From Macquaria australasica (taxonomy: Eukaryota; Chordata; Actinopteri; Centrarchiformes; Percichthyidae), in NCBI GenBank assembly GCA_005408345.1, contig SEMN01000178.1:885760-949759 (forward strand): 64,000 nt of DNA. Direction: 5' to 3'. The position numbers and the translations under genes were made by a program. Numbering within the stretch: the stretch's first letter is position 1; each line of letters starts with the position of its first letter. Shown piece by piece: positions 55,587 through 64,000 of this stretch. The notes under the pieces were generated by a model, which was not told the origin of the DNA, ran no database searches, and saw nothing but the letters and a program-made list of their open reading frames with translations.

Positions 55587-55768
55587 TTTTTTTTCTTTTC
55601 TTTTTTATTTAACATTATAAACATACAGACACCCAGCTTGTGGACATGAAACGAACATCTTTGTACAAAATGTGAGATATATTAAAACATAAGAAAAACG
55701 TCAATAAAAGTCAATGTAGCTTAAATCAGGGGCTACAGAGAATAAATCTTTAAAATATAACTGTTCAG
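55587..55768 (-). mobile_element. Retroposed 3' end with poly(A) and target-site duplication
   Basis: Within the right arm, 182 bp are flanked by the direct repeat GGGTTGGATCTCT (55574-55586 and 55769-55781). On the minus strand the insert ends TTAAATAAAAAAGAAAAG followed by A-rich sequence, that is, an AATAAA signal just before a poly(A)-like tail. This is the signature of L1-type retroposition, of either a 5'-truncated LINE or a cellular mRNA 3' UTR. The source transcript is not recognised. Confidence 0.8.
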
Positions 55769-56074
55769 GGGTTGGATCTCTACACGGCTCTATGTTGACT
55801 GACAGTGTTGACTGGCCAATTGTGTTGTGCTTAGCTATTCCAAAGACACTGATTGGTCAGAAGCTGGAGGTCCCACCCTCCCTCCCTTGCGGATACCCTG
55901 TTTCTTTTGCGAAACCCTGTGTAGAAAACATACCACGTGGTAAATGTGTCAAAAGTCCGTAAGCTTGTGCGAGCACACGTGCGTAAGTACTTTTGCCGCC
56001 GCACCTGTGAAAATGAGTTTGCAAGCCTGTGTCTGAATGCACAGACTGGCAAAACGGAGTTTGCAGACAGAAAA

Positions 56075-56200
56075 CAAAATGTACAAGTCTGCAAAACTAC
56101 GGTTACGGATACAAACGTCACTGTACAAGTTTGCAAAACTAAGCTTACAGATACAAACATCACTGTACAAGTTTGCAAAACTACAGTTACAGATATAAAC
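56075..56200. repeat. 42-bp tandem subrepeats in the right arm
   Basis: These are inverted counterparts of the left-arm units, with AGTTTGCAAAACTA and TTACAGATACAAAC phrases at 42-bp spacing. Confidence 0.85.
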
Positions 56201-56244
56201 CCCTGTTTTCAAGTACACCTTTTAGAATGATATAATATTCCATA

Positions 56245-57040
56245 CATACCGGCCACCAAGCTTTGCATATGGTAACGTTATAACATTATATAACAACGTT
56301 CAACACAATACAATCATTAAGTTAATTTTAGTATGATTGTTTTGACCACAGATAACAGTGCTAGGCTACCTCACGATTGAATTTGCCACATAACGTTAGC
56401 TAAAGTAGCTGTATGGGTAGCATCTTGCTAACTTACCATTAGATGAGTCGACTACAAATACAGCTACTGTAGCTAATGTTATGTGGCGAGCCCAGCACTG
56501 TTATCTGTGGTCAAAACAATCATACTAAAAATAACTTTATGAGTGTGTTGAATGCCACATAATGTTACAGTAGCTGTATGGGTAGTCGACTCATCTAATG
56601 GTAAGTTAGCAAGTTAACATTACGTTAGCTAACATTACTTGCGGCTATTTCATTAGAATGAAATTTCATAACGTGAATAAATGTGACTAAACGTAACGTG
56701 AAAAAAAAAACTTTAATACATTTCCTCGTCTGTGAACATGATTTCTTTTGTTATTGTTTAACAAAGTTTATTTACTTACTAAGACTTGAGCCTTTTTGGA
56801 AAACACATACACACACACACGCACAGCAACATTAAAATTGTGCCATCATTCAAATGCCAAACAGCTATAAACTATCAACTATCAACAAACAGTTCATGTT
56901 TAACATGTCTGGAGTAAAGGAAGGAAAATTGAACAAAAAATCATAAGAGCAAATAACTGTAAATTCATAATCCAAACATTATTAAAAACAATGATATTAG
57001 TGCCAGTTTATCTCTGATAACATACAATATCACAAGAAAA
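56245..57040. other. Non-coding stretch with interleaved inverted repeats
   Basis: Between 56331 and 56615 several short inverted and direct repeats interlock (see findings). An AC-rich microsatellite lies near 56808-56825. No gene is recognised. Confidence 0.6.
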
Positions 57041-57135
57041 AAAGAGTCGGTCTAGACCTGCTCTATTCGAAAAAGTGCCCTGAGATAACTTTGTTATGAT
57101 ATGGCGCTATATAAATAAAACTGAATTGAATTGAA
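57041..57135 (+). mobile_element. Very short L2 3'-end copy
   Basis: It runs from AAAGAGTCGGTCTAGACCTG through the conserved TTATGATATGGCGCTATATA region to the GAATT tail. This is the last 95 bp of L2 only. Confidence 0.9.
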
Positions 57136-57189
57136 AATAATGTCATGAAGTATTTCCTTATCTCTTACTTTCTTTTGTTTGTCTGACCT

Positions 57190-57430
57190 CTGGAGGTCAG
57201 TGAGGCTGATTGGACTCAACGAGTATGTATAGCCGCATGTCATCATTCAACCGCTGGTTGTCGAAGTGGTGTCCAGGTAATGATGTGGGCTTTGTAGATA
57301 ATTGGCGGACTTTCTGGAGAAGACCTGGTCTGATTAGGAGAGATGGCATTCATCCCACTTTGGATGGTGCCGCTCTCATATCTAGTTTATTAGTGGCCCT
57401 AAGCCATGACAGCTCAGAGTTGAGACCAGG
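57190..57430 (+). pseudogene. L2-type LINE ORF1 fragment, esterase C-terminus
   Basis: The frame contains RMSSFNRWLSKWCPGNDVGF, then VDNWRTFWRRPGLIRRDGIH, PTLDGAALIS. This is the C-terminal part of the SGNH-hydrolase (esterase) domain found in ORF1 of CR1/L2 LINEs. The DGIHP stretch supplies the Asp and His of the catalytic triad. The Ser block and the rest of ORF1 are missing. It lies between a plus-strand and a minus-strand L2 tail, so it is not part of a continuous element. Confidence 0.7.
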
Positions 57431-57474
57431 AGGCAGAGTTGCAGTTCTACACATGTCTCTGCGCTTCCACAGTT

Positions 57475-57566
57475 AATTCAGTTCAATTCAGTTTTATTTA
57501 TATAGCGCCATATCATAACAAAGTTATCTCAGGGCACTTTTTCATATAGAACAGGTCTAGACCGAC
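57475..57566 (-). mobile_element. Very short L2 3'-end copy, inverted
   Basis: On the minus strand this is the last ~90 bp of L2, from GTCGGTCTAGACC to the GAATT-type tail. It is inverted relative to the copy at 57041-57135, about 340 bp away. Confidence 0.88.
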
Positions 57567-57589
57567 ACATAGTCCGGTCCGTCCAGACT

Positions 57590-57800
57590 ATGTGTGATCA
57601 CAAGAACCTAAATTGAATTCTGAATTTGATAGGGAGCCAGTGAAGAGAAATCAAGATTAGTGTCACATGAGACCTTATCAAAAGCTTACCGGCAGCATTT
57701 TGGACCACTTGTACATGATGCAGGGATGTAGGTGAAGAAGGAGATACAATAGTCGAGATAGGATGAGATAAAAGCATGAATTAACACAGTGTCAGCGCTA
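57590..57800 (-). repeat. Teleost interspersed repeat fragment
   Basis: Phrases such as AAATTGAATTCTGAATTTGA, AGGGAGCCAGTGAAGAGA, GCAGCATTTTGGACCAC, TGATGCAGGGATGTAGG and ATAAAAGCATGAATTAACA match a repeat that I remember from many fish genomes. The family was not identified. Confidence 0.45.
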
Positions 57801-58225
57801 TAACAAATATCCAAGGGGAGCTCTAGGCTTATAGCAGGGGGGGCATCAAATTACTGGCAAGTGGCAACATAGCATAATGAAAGTGAATCCCTTCGGTGAT
57901 ATGCTCTCCAGGAAAAAGAATTAAGAAAAAAAAATCACAAGAATAGTGCATTCTCGTCGCTTTCCGCTTTTCCTAATAATCTGACTAAAACACAAGGAGA
58001 AATCACTTAGGTGTAGCCTAAATAAAAGCAAGGACACATGTTTTACAATGACTGAAATGTTTTACTCAAAACACACATAACGTAACGAGATCACTGCATA
58101 TTGACAACACAGGCAAAATATTGAAATAAACCCACTGTGTTCGTATTTGCGGACTGAATGTTAAATAAAAAGAACACACTAACACATCACTAGGACTTAC
58201 ATGATATCGTCATCAGTGTACGTGC
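57801..58225. other. Non-coding stretch, nothing recognised
   Basis: AT-rich DNA with no coding or repeat signal. Confidence 0.4.
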
Positions 58226-58595
58226 AGTGATGTGTTATTTCAAAACAGTCAATGCCAATGACTATGTGATCTACTGTCATCTTGCTAATTCCAATCCCAG
58301 GAAAGGATCACACGAACATGCCAAAAAAGTGTTTGATAGAATAGAATGGCCTTATTTATTTCATGTACTGACAATCCACCAATTGGCTTTTCTTGTGAAA
58401 TTGCAAAGACAGTACACAAACGATTGTCTATTAATGGCGCATCTCTACCATCTTGTCCATTATGGAATAATCCACTGTTAACTGCAGGCAGTATAACACT
58501 GACAAAGAGCACTTGGCAACACCAAATATCACTCAGATTGGACAGGTTACAAGGGACAGAGATATTATACCAGTCCATGAGCTGAAAATGCAGAT
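58226..58595 (+). pseudogene. L1-like LINE reverse transcriptase remnant
   Basis: The block KKVFDRIEWPYLFHVL (about 58325-58370) matches the catalytic 'KAFDRIEW' strand of fish L1-clade reverse transcriptases. After a frame change, CPLWNNPLLTAGSITLTKST, then WQHQISLRLDRL (about 58455-58555) matches the C-terminal L1 region. Most of the intervening domain is deleted. Confidence 0.6.
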
Positions 58596-58677
58596 TGCTG
58601 ACAATCACAGGGCTGACACACAGAGACAGACAACCATTCATGCTTAGTCCCACCTACAACTATTTAGACCACCAGTT

Positions 58678-58835
58678 AACCTGACCTGCATGTCTTTGGA
58701 CTGTGGGAGGAAGCTGGAGTACCCGGAGGAAACCCACGCAGGCAAGGGGAGAACATGCACACCACACAGAAAGGCCCCAGCTGGCCGGTTAATTTGAAAC
58801 CAGAACCCTCATGCTAACCACAGCAACACTGTGTT
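58678..58835 (-). repeat. Teleost SINE-like repeat, related to 39181
   Basis: The phrases GGACTGTGGGAGGAAGCTGG, CCCGGAGGAAACCCACGCAG, GGGGAGAACATGCACACCAC and AGAAAGGCCCC are typical of a repeat very common in fish. Its tRNA-like head, on the minus strand (AACCAGAACCCTCATGCTAA), corresponds to the piece at 39181. The B box is decayed here. Confidence 0.65.
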
Positions 58836-59165
58836 GCTCTGAGCACTGTTTTGTTGTGTTCAGTACTGTACTGTGTCATCTTACCTGGATGCAGCTGAGT
58901 ATTCAGATCTTTTACTTATATACAACAATGTAAAAATATTCTGCATTCAAAATGGTATTAACAGTAAAATGTACGTAGTAGTACTTAGTACTGAGTATTA
59001 AAAGTAATAGTACTTATTCTGCAGAAAACTGGATAATACTGAATATTGTCATATATAACATTTTCGTTAATCCTGATGCATCGATACATATGAAAGCAGC
59101 ATTTTACTGTTTGTACTGTTGAGGTGGACCTAGTTTTAACTACTTTATTTAACTATTAACTCTTT
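58836..59165. other. Non-coding stretch, nothing recognised
   Basis: AT-rich DNA. The run AGTACTTAGTACTGAGTATT near 58980-59000 is a local imperfect repeat. Confidence 0.4.
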
Positions 59166-59870
59166 ATAAACAAAACACCCATCCAGCAAATAAAGGAAAC
59201 TACGCTATTGGGCATCACCCTTGACAACAAATTGTCAAGTCAAAACACATCGACACTATTGTCAATAGAATGGGCAAGACATTAGCTGTAATAAGGCGAT
59301 GCAGAAAATACTTTACACCTGATTTAACTAAACTTGTACTAAGTACTCTTATTCTTTCGCAGCTTGATTACTGCCTGATAATTGGAGCAAATGCCACAAA
59401 AAAAGATTTACGCAAACCACCTAGTACCAAGGCGGCTCACCTTGCTCTCCAGTGTCCGTACGACACTAACATAAATAACATGCACTTCCATCTTAACTGG
59501 CTGAAAGTTGAAGACAGGATGATCACTGTGCTTCTACTTTCAACATGGAAAGTTTAACAATCCAAAATTCCATCGTACCAGTACAGTCATTTAAAACACA
59601 ATTTAGATTCATATACATATGCCACCAGAAAGGCAACAGAAGGCTGGTTTTCACTCCCTAAGGCAAACACTAATTTCCTACGCTCAGTAGTAAATAGAGC
59701 AATGAAAACATGGAACTCTTTATCACTGTTATTGACTAAATCAACACAGAAATCAAGGTTTAAAACAGGAAACACCTTGGAACATCGTTTTAATGTGGAC
59801 CCCAGGAAGACTAGCTGTGCTTTAGGGCACAGCTAATGGCGATCCTAACAAATAAACAAACAATAAACCA
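59166..59870 (+). pseudogene. Non-LTR retrotransposon reverse transcriptase C-terminal part, unassigned family
   Basis: The plus-strand blocks are TIVNRMGKTLAVIRRCRKYF, TKLVLSTLILSQLDYCLIIG and KAAHLALQCPYDTNI. They continue with MHFHLNWLKVEDRMIT, ATRKATEGWFSLPKANTN and FLRSVVNRAMKTWNSL, ending in RKTSCALGHS at a TAA (about 59835). This order matches the thumb and C-terminal segment of LINE ORF2 proteins (SQLDYC...; HWLPVKxR-like). It is not L2, since the wording differs throughout. The 3' tail has AACAAATAAACAAACAATAAA. One or two frameshifts and a 5' truncation are visible. Confidence 0.7.
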
Positions 59871-60900
59871 CTGTTTAAAGTTGACAGATTCATCCTGATT
59901 TGATGTTTTTTCTACTACTCTAATTGTAATGCATGCAACATTTCTAAATGTTGTGTTGTCTGTCAACACTCTGTCCCAGTGACCTTACAGCATAAAGACC
60001 CACTCCATTTCTCTGTGTCTGGCTGTGTCCATGTTTACTGAGAAAAACGTATTCCAATGATTTGTCCTTTCATACAGAGGGCATGAAATTGAAAAGCACA
60101 AACACCTGTATAGGTGCTCACCTAAAATGGGAATCAGGTGTGGTTGGTCAAATCACAAGACCAAACCTGCAGTTATTTTGTGGTGATACACAAACAACAA
60201 AATAACAAAATATTTTAAGCAGTGTGTTTACTGCTTCATCTGTCCTTTCAGGTCACAGATTTTCATCCACATGACACCTACTGGAACCTTCTTCCTGACC
60301 ATAAACCTTAGATAAATTAATTTGTGTGACAAATACAATCTTGTCATGACTGCAGTGATTACTGGCCATGACCTCTTACTGTAAATTGGACACGAGATTA
60401 GGCTACTGCAAATTTTTGAACGCCACACTGAAAAAGATTTCACTTTCATTGGGGAATCAGTTTTGTTATATGGGCCTCTCCTGAAACTTTGCACTGCAGT
60501 CTGATGGAACCTCATGTTGTCCAATACGCTATAACACAATTGGGCAACTTTTGCCCCTTAAAGATTTTCCCAACTTTCCTGTACATACCCCTATATCACA
60601 GCAGAAAATCTCCTACGCTCTCTGCCTTTTTTTTTTTTAAGAAACACCCAGTAACACATCTGGTATGTCCCTTTACATGTCACTTCATACTGATTATGGA
60701 GTCAAAAGTTTTGTACCTCTGCATATTCTCACACAGTGATGATGAACTGACACCACAGAAACAGATTTATCTTCATTAGGAACAAGGCTAAGAACCTAAT
60801 GAGCAGAGGAGCCACAGGTGAAATCTGCACTCAGTATCTGAAGTTGTGTTTTGCAAACCGTTTTCAATGTGATCGTAGAAAAGAAAACTGTGTGAAAAGA
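59871..60900. other. Non-coding stretch, nothing recognised
   Basis: No coding region or repeat that I can name. Short open frames near 60228-60779 overlap on both strands without domains. Confidence 0.4.
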
Positions 60901-60914
60901 ACCAGAAATAATTC

Positions 60915-61195
60915 CAAGTTAAAGGTGGGGTAGGCAGTATTTTTTTGGGCGTCATTGGGCAAAATGCCATAATAACCCTTCAGCATATTGTAATTCAAGT
61001 GCTCTGAGAGAAAACCTCTACTTCAGCCCCTTATATTCAAATGAATGGGGGCGTGGTTATCTCAGATTCAGACCAAAGCAACAGCATGAGAACAGCACGC
61101 TCTTGTTCCACACTCCAGTCTAGTTGGTGGCGGTAATGCACCTCTAAGCTGGTTTGCCAACCGCAAATAAACACTGAAGAAGAATTGCGAACTTT
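60915..61195 (+). repeat. Probable interspersed repeat
   Basis: The start TTAAAGGTGGGGTAGGCAGT and the end with TTGGTGGCGGTAATGCACC, then CAAATAAACACTGAAGAAGAA, are phrases that I remember from dispersed fish repeats. Family and exact ends are not established. Confidence 0.35.
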
Positions 61196-61624
61196 CACAA
61201 TAAAATTTAATATAGCAAGCGCAAACCGGATGTCGAGAAAACTCTCTTCTGGTCTGAGCACTAGCTTAACTCGAATTTTGAGGTAACTGTTAACAAATTA
61301 AAACTGTATAAACTTTATTTATTTATTTTTTTTACCTGGGTGCAAGGCCTGTGCCAGGCCTGCTGTTTGCTTGTGCAAGTAAGGGCAGCGGGAATATTTT
61401 TGGTTCCCAGTGTACTAAAATGAGCTGTCTGGAAAAGTAATGCAAACAGATGGTTGCACAAACTTCTTCCAGCAGCACAAAAGCATGAATATGCTGTCAT
61501 CTCAGGTGGAATGTTTGTAGTTTCAAAGGTGATATGAAGAAAGTGATGTCAAGACTTTAATATATTTCATAACTTATTTAAATAATATGAATCATTTTAT
61601 ATTTAAAAATTATAAAAGCTGTTA
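61196..61624. other. Non-coding stretch, nothing recognised
   Basis: AT-rich DNA without coding signal. Confidence 0.4.
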
Positions 61625-62282
61625 TTCAATTCAATTCAGTTTTATTTATATAGCGCCATATCATAACAAAGTTATCTCAGGGCACTTTTTCGAATAGAGC
61701 AAGTCTAGACCGACTCTTTATATTTACAGAGACCCAACAGTTCCCACCATGAGCAAGCACCATGCGACAGTGGCAAGGAAAAACTCCCTTTTAACAGGTA
61801 GAAACCTTGAGCAGAACCAGGCTCAAGGTGGGCGGTCATCTGCCTCGACCGGTTGGGTTGAAGGGGGAAGGGGGGAGCGGGAGAGAGAGAGCAGGAGGAA
61901 AGAGAACATACAGCAGCTCAATACAGCATAGATATGGTAATGGTATTGATGTTAACACCAACAGAAACAACACTAAGAGCAACATTATAATAGCAATACT
62001 AATAACAAGAGCAACAACAGCAATAGCAGCAGCGGGTGCAGAGCAGGAGCACGGGGCAGCAGGCGGCAGCAACCACAGACCCAGACTCTACAGCTCCGGA
62101 GGCAGAAACACCTGCAGAAAGCAACAGAAGGGGAGGGAGAGAGAGAGAGGAGAGAAAGCACACAACTACGGGAAGAAGTTGAATTAATAACAAGCATTGA
62201 TGGGATATGAGGGCGTACAGATGGAGAGGAAGAGGAGGAGAAAGGAGCTCAGTGCATCATAGGAAGTCCCCCGGCAGTCTAT
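61625..62282 (-). mobile_element. L2 LINE 3' UTR insertion
   Basis: Read on the minus strand, it carries almost the whole L2 3' UTR. The order is AGACTGCCGGGGGACTTCC, the pyrimidine-rich block, the ATTACTGT-like trinucleotide region, the terminal conserved part and the GAATT tail. It is colinear with 23052-23718. Open frames through it on both strands are UTR artefacts. Confidence 0.92.
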
Positions 62283-62469
62283 ACTATTGTAGTGAAGAAG
62301 TTAAGATAAGCTCAATTTCACTAAATAGGTAATCATACTTATAACATTAGTATGACTATTTGTATAACAATAGTTAAGTATGCATGGATCCATAGCTAAC
62401 AGCCAAGGTGACTGTCACTCTGTGTCTTTGATTGGCCGAGAGGTGGGGGTGACAGATGAGAAAATTAAT

Positions 62470-62815
62470 TAATAATAAAAACTGAGAAAATTAAAGAGAA
62501 AGTCTTCTCCAAATACATTGTAACACACTGAAATGTTCTCATATTTGAACTGTCACAAAAATTATTCCTGAAGAGGTTTGCTGAAAATTTCAGTGGAGTC
62601 ATGTTCAGGATGACCCTATGACCATATCAAATTGAAGTCATTTCACTGTACAGTCTGAGAAAATTAAAAGGTAAAATAACATCCAAAGTAAAATTACATT
62701 GTAACATATTGATAATTTCCTCATATTTGAACTGTCATAACTTTTGCTGACACTGACTATGACCATATAACATTTGAAGTCATTTTATTGTACAATTTTT
62801 GAGAAATAGTCATTG
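62470..62815 (+). repeat. Two diverged tandem copies, about 175 bp each
   Basis: The phrases GAGAAAATTAAA, TACATTGTAACA, CTCATATTTGAACTGTCA and TATGACCATAT, then TTGAAGTCATTT occur twice in the same order, first around 62480-62650 and then around 62655-62810. No coding capacity. Confidence 0.75.
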
Positions 62816-62922
62816 ATCATTTGCAACTTCAATATTCGCTATAGCCCATTACTTAGGCCTACACGTTTTCACCATATTTCAGCTGTCCTTAAATGTTGTC
62901 GTCATTTAGAGCACTTCTCTGG

Positions 62923-62963
62923 TGACGTCACATATTAAACAAGACTTGTTTAATATGTGACGT
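62923..62963. promoter_or_regulatory. 39-bp palindrome overlapping a CRE-like TGACGTCA
   Basis: Positions 62925-62943 and 62945-62963 are 19-bp inverted repeats without mismatch, with a single A between. TGACGTCA at 62923-62930 is a perfect cAMP-response-element palindrome at the left edge, and TGACGT recurs at the right edge. It could be a regulatory site, a cruciform-forming sequence or a MITE core. Confidence 0.5.
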
Positions 62964-63852
62964 GTAACATAATACGTTTTCATTTGGTATTATGTAAAAT
63001 GTGAGAAGTGATTTCTGTAATGCGAGTCTTTCTTCCTGCTTTTTGGCCGCTCCAAGCACCGGTACCGTAACAGCACAAATACACGCGCAACAAAATCCGA
63101 GAGGCGGTACGGGTTTTCGCAAACGGTAACCGCTGGACTGGCAGAGAGAACGTTACCCATTAAAACGCACAGAACAAAACCCGTTTCCTGCTAAAAGAAG
63201 AGAAACACAGCCGTTATTTGTATGTAAGTCTTGATTTTACTTCACAATTGCTTATGAGGAATGTATATGATACATACACTCGGGAGTTTACTGGTGGTGT
63301 GTTTTAAAAAAAATGTTTAGCTTTGTATGCTAACGTTATACGAAAAAATAAAGTGAGCTAGCATTGTATTAGCAGTTTTTCTAATTTGCCAAATTATTTG
63401 GATTCATTGTTTTCTTTACATTTACATACATTGTACCTGTTCTGTGACTATGTTGTCTGATGAGGAATTTTAGCTAATACTTTACTGCCCATTTTGATAA
63501 TGGTAGGGCTAGCGTTAGCTGTTAGCAAAAATGGTGACCCTACAGAGAGGATCCATAGACTGTGATAGTAGTGATAGCAGCAACCGTCAAGCGGGGTTAA
63601 CGTTATGTAAGTTACACAGTGGTGGAATATTCCCATCCTTTGATAAATGCAAACAAGCAATACTACAATATAAAAACACTTAATTAGAAGTAAAAGTCCC
63701 GCAGTCTTGCAAATTATCTTGCAAATGTTTTGAACTCAAGACATAACCAAGCAACTCACAGAGAGGAGATGATATTGTCAACAAGTAGAAATAAATATTA
63801 AAATGAAATGAAGAAGATGAAAAAAAGGATGCATTCAAAATCTATATTAAGT
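62964..63852. other. Non-coding stretch with a small CpG-richer patch
   Basis: CpG dinucleotides are more frequent at about 63040-63160. No exon was identified; the remainder is AT-rich with no named repeat. Confidence 0.4.
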
Positions 63853-64000
63853 TTCAATTCAATTCAGTTTTATTTATATAGCGCCATATCATAACAAAGT
63901 TATCTCAGGGCACTTTTTCGAATAGAGCAAGTCTAGACCGACTCTTTATATTTACAGAGACCCAACAGTTTCCACCATGAGCAAGCACTATGCGACAGTG
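63853..64000 (-). mobile_element. L2 LINE 3'-end insertion, cut by the window edge
   Basis: The minus strand carries the conserved L2 terminal sequence and GAATT tail, extending beyond 64000. Confidence 0.92.

Larger units (their letters stand above)
54648..56244. mobile_element. 1.6-kb foldback element with long inverted arms
   Basis: The left arm (54648 to about 55312) and the right arm (about 55443 to 56244) are inverted copies of each other through almost their whole length. They share TATGGAATATTATATC at the tips, GTACTTGAAAACAGGGG, the AGTACTTACG region, CCAATCAGTGTCTTTGGAAT and CAGTAAGTCAACAAAATACA near the centre. About 130 bp of unique DNA separates them. The flanks CATGCC (54642-54647) and CATACC (56245-56250) might be a 6-bp duplication with one mismatch. 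Each arm contains three 42-bp subrepeats. No transposase is encoded. Confidence 0.85.

Noticed and set aside
1..64000. CRISPR array or prokaryotic operons
   Set aside because: No regularly spaced direct repeats with unique spacers were found. The composition, introns and mobile-element types are those of a vertebrate.

Overview
The window looks like intergenic or intronic DNA from a bony fish, probably a percomorph teleost. This rests on recognising fish-type mobile elements: L2/Maui-like, Rex1-like, RTE/Rex3-like and L1-like LINEs, short-LTR Ty3/Gypsy, BEL/Pao, hAT with a BED finger, and a large CACTA-like DNA transposon. No bacterial operons, rRNA, true tRNA genes or CRISPR arrays are visible. 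No complete host gene is recognisable. The one host-exon candidate is a stretch with good splice sites at about 6.28-6.56 kb (minus strand), and it carries an in-frame stop.

Layout. 0-8 kb: AT-rich DNA with a small MITE (603-796), a degraded hAT-related repeat (880-1085), a decayed L2 LINE (2540-3860) and the candidate exon. 7.8-8.85 kb: minus-strand LINE remnant. 10.06-10.8 kb: plus-strand L1-like remnant. 12.85-13.34 kb: Myb/MADF-like fragment of PIF/Harbinger type. 15.55-17.09 kb: decayed ZBED/SCAND3-like hAT transposase with an L2 tail inserted. 17.3-27.16 kb: a dense cluster, all minus strand: Rex1-like LINE, RTE-like LINE, then a Ty3/Gypsy element with both 163-bp LTRs. A plus-strand L2 copy sits inside the Gypsy integrase.

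28.2-34.4 kb: a composite teleost repeat interrupted by a nearly intact 3.14-kb hAT element (28758-31897) with a perfect 8-bp target-site duplication. 34.7-39.8 kb: hAT-type MITEs, an L2 3' end and a tRNA-like SINE head. 42.3-43.1 kb: plus-strand Gypsy remnant. 43.3-49.6 kb: a large CACTA-like element with two minus-strand multi-exon genes, itself invaded by a MITE with 57-bp perfect inverted arms. 50.3-53.6 kb: minus-strand BEL/Pao remnant split by a second L2 copy. 54.65-56.24 kb: a 1.6-kb foldback element with 42-bp subrepeats. 57-64 kb: L2 pieces (including part of ORF1), L1-like and other LINE remnants, several L2 tails and a CRE-centred palindrome.

The genes here do not form a pathway. 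They are transposition proteins (endonuclease/reverse transcriptase, gag-protease-RT-integrase, DDE transposases), nearly all broken by stops, frameshifts, truncation or nesting. The youngest-looking insertions are the hAT element, the Gypsy element (about 96% LTR identity) and the two L2 copies, which are almost identical to each other. Family names come from remembered motif similarity; no search was run.
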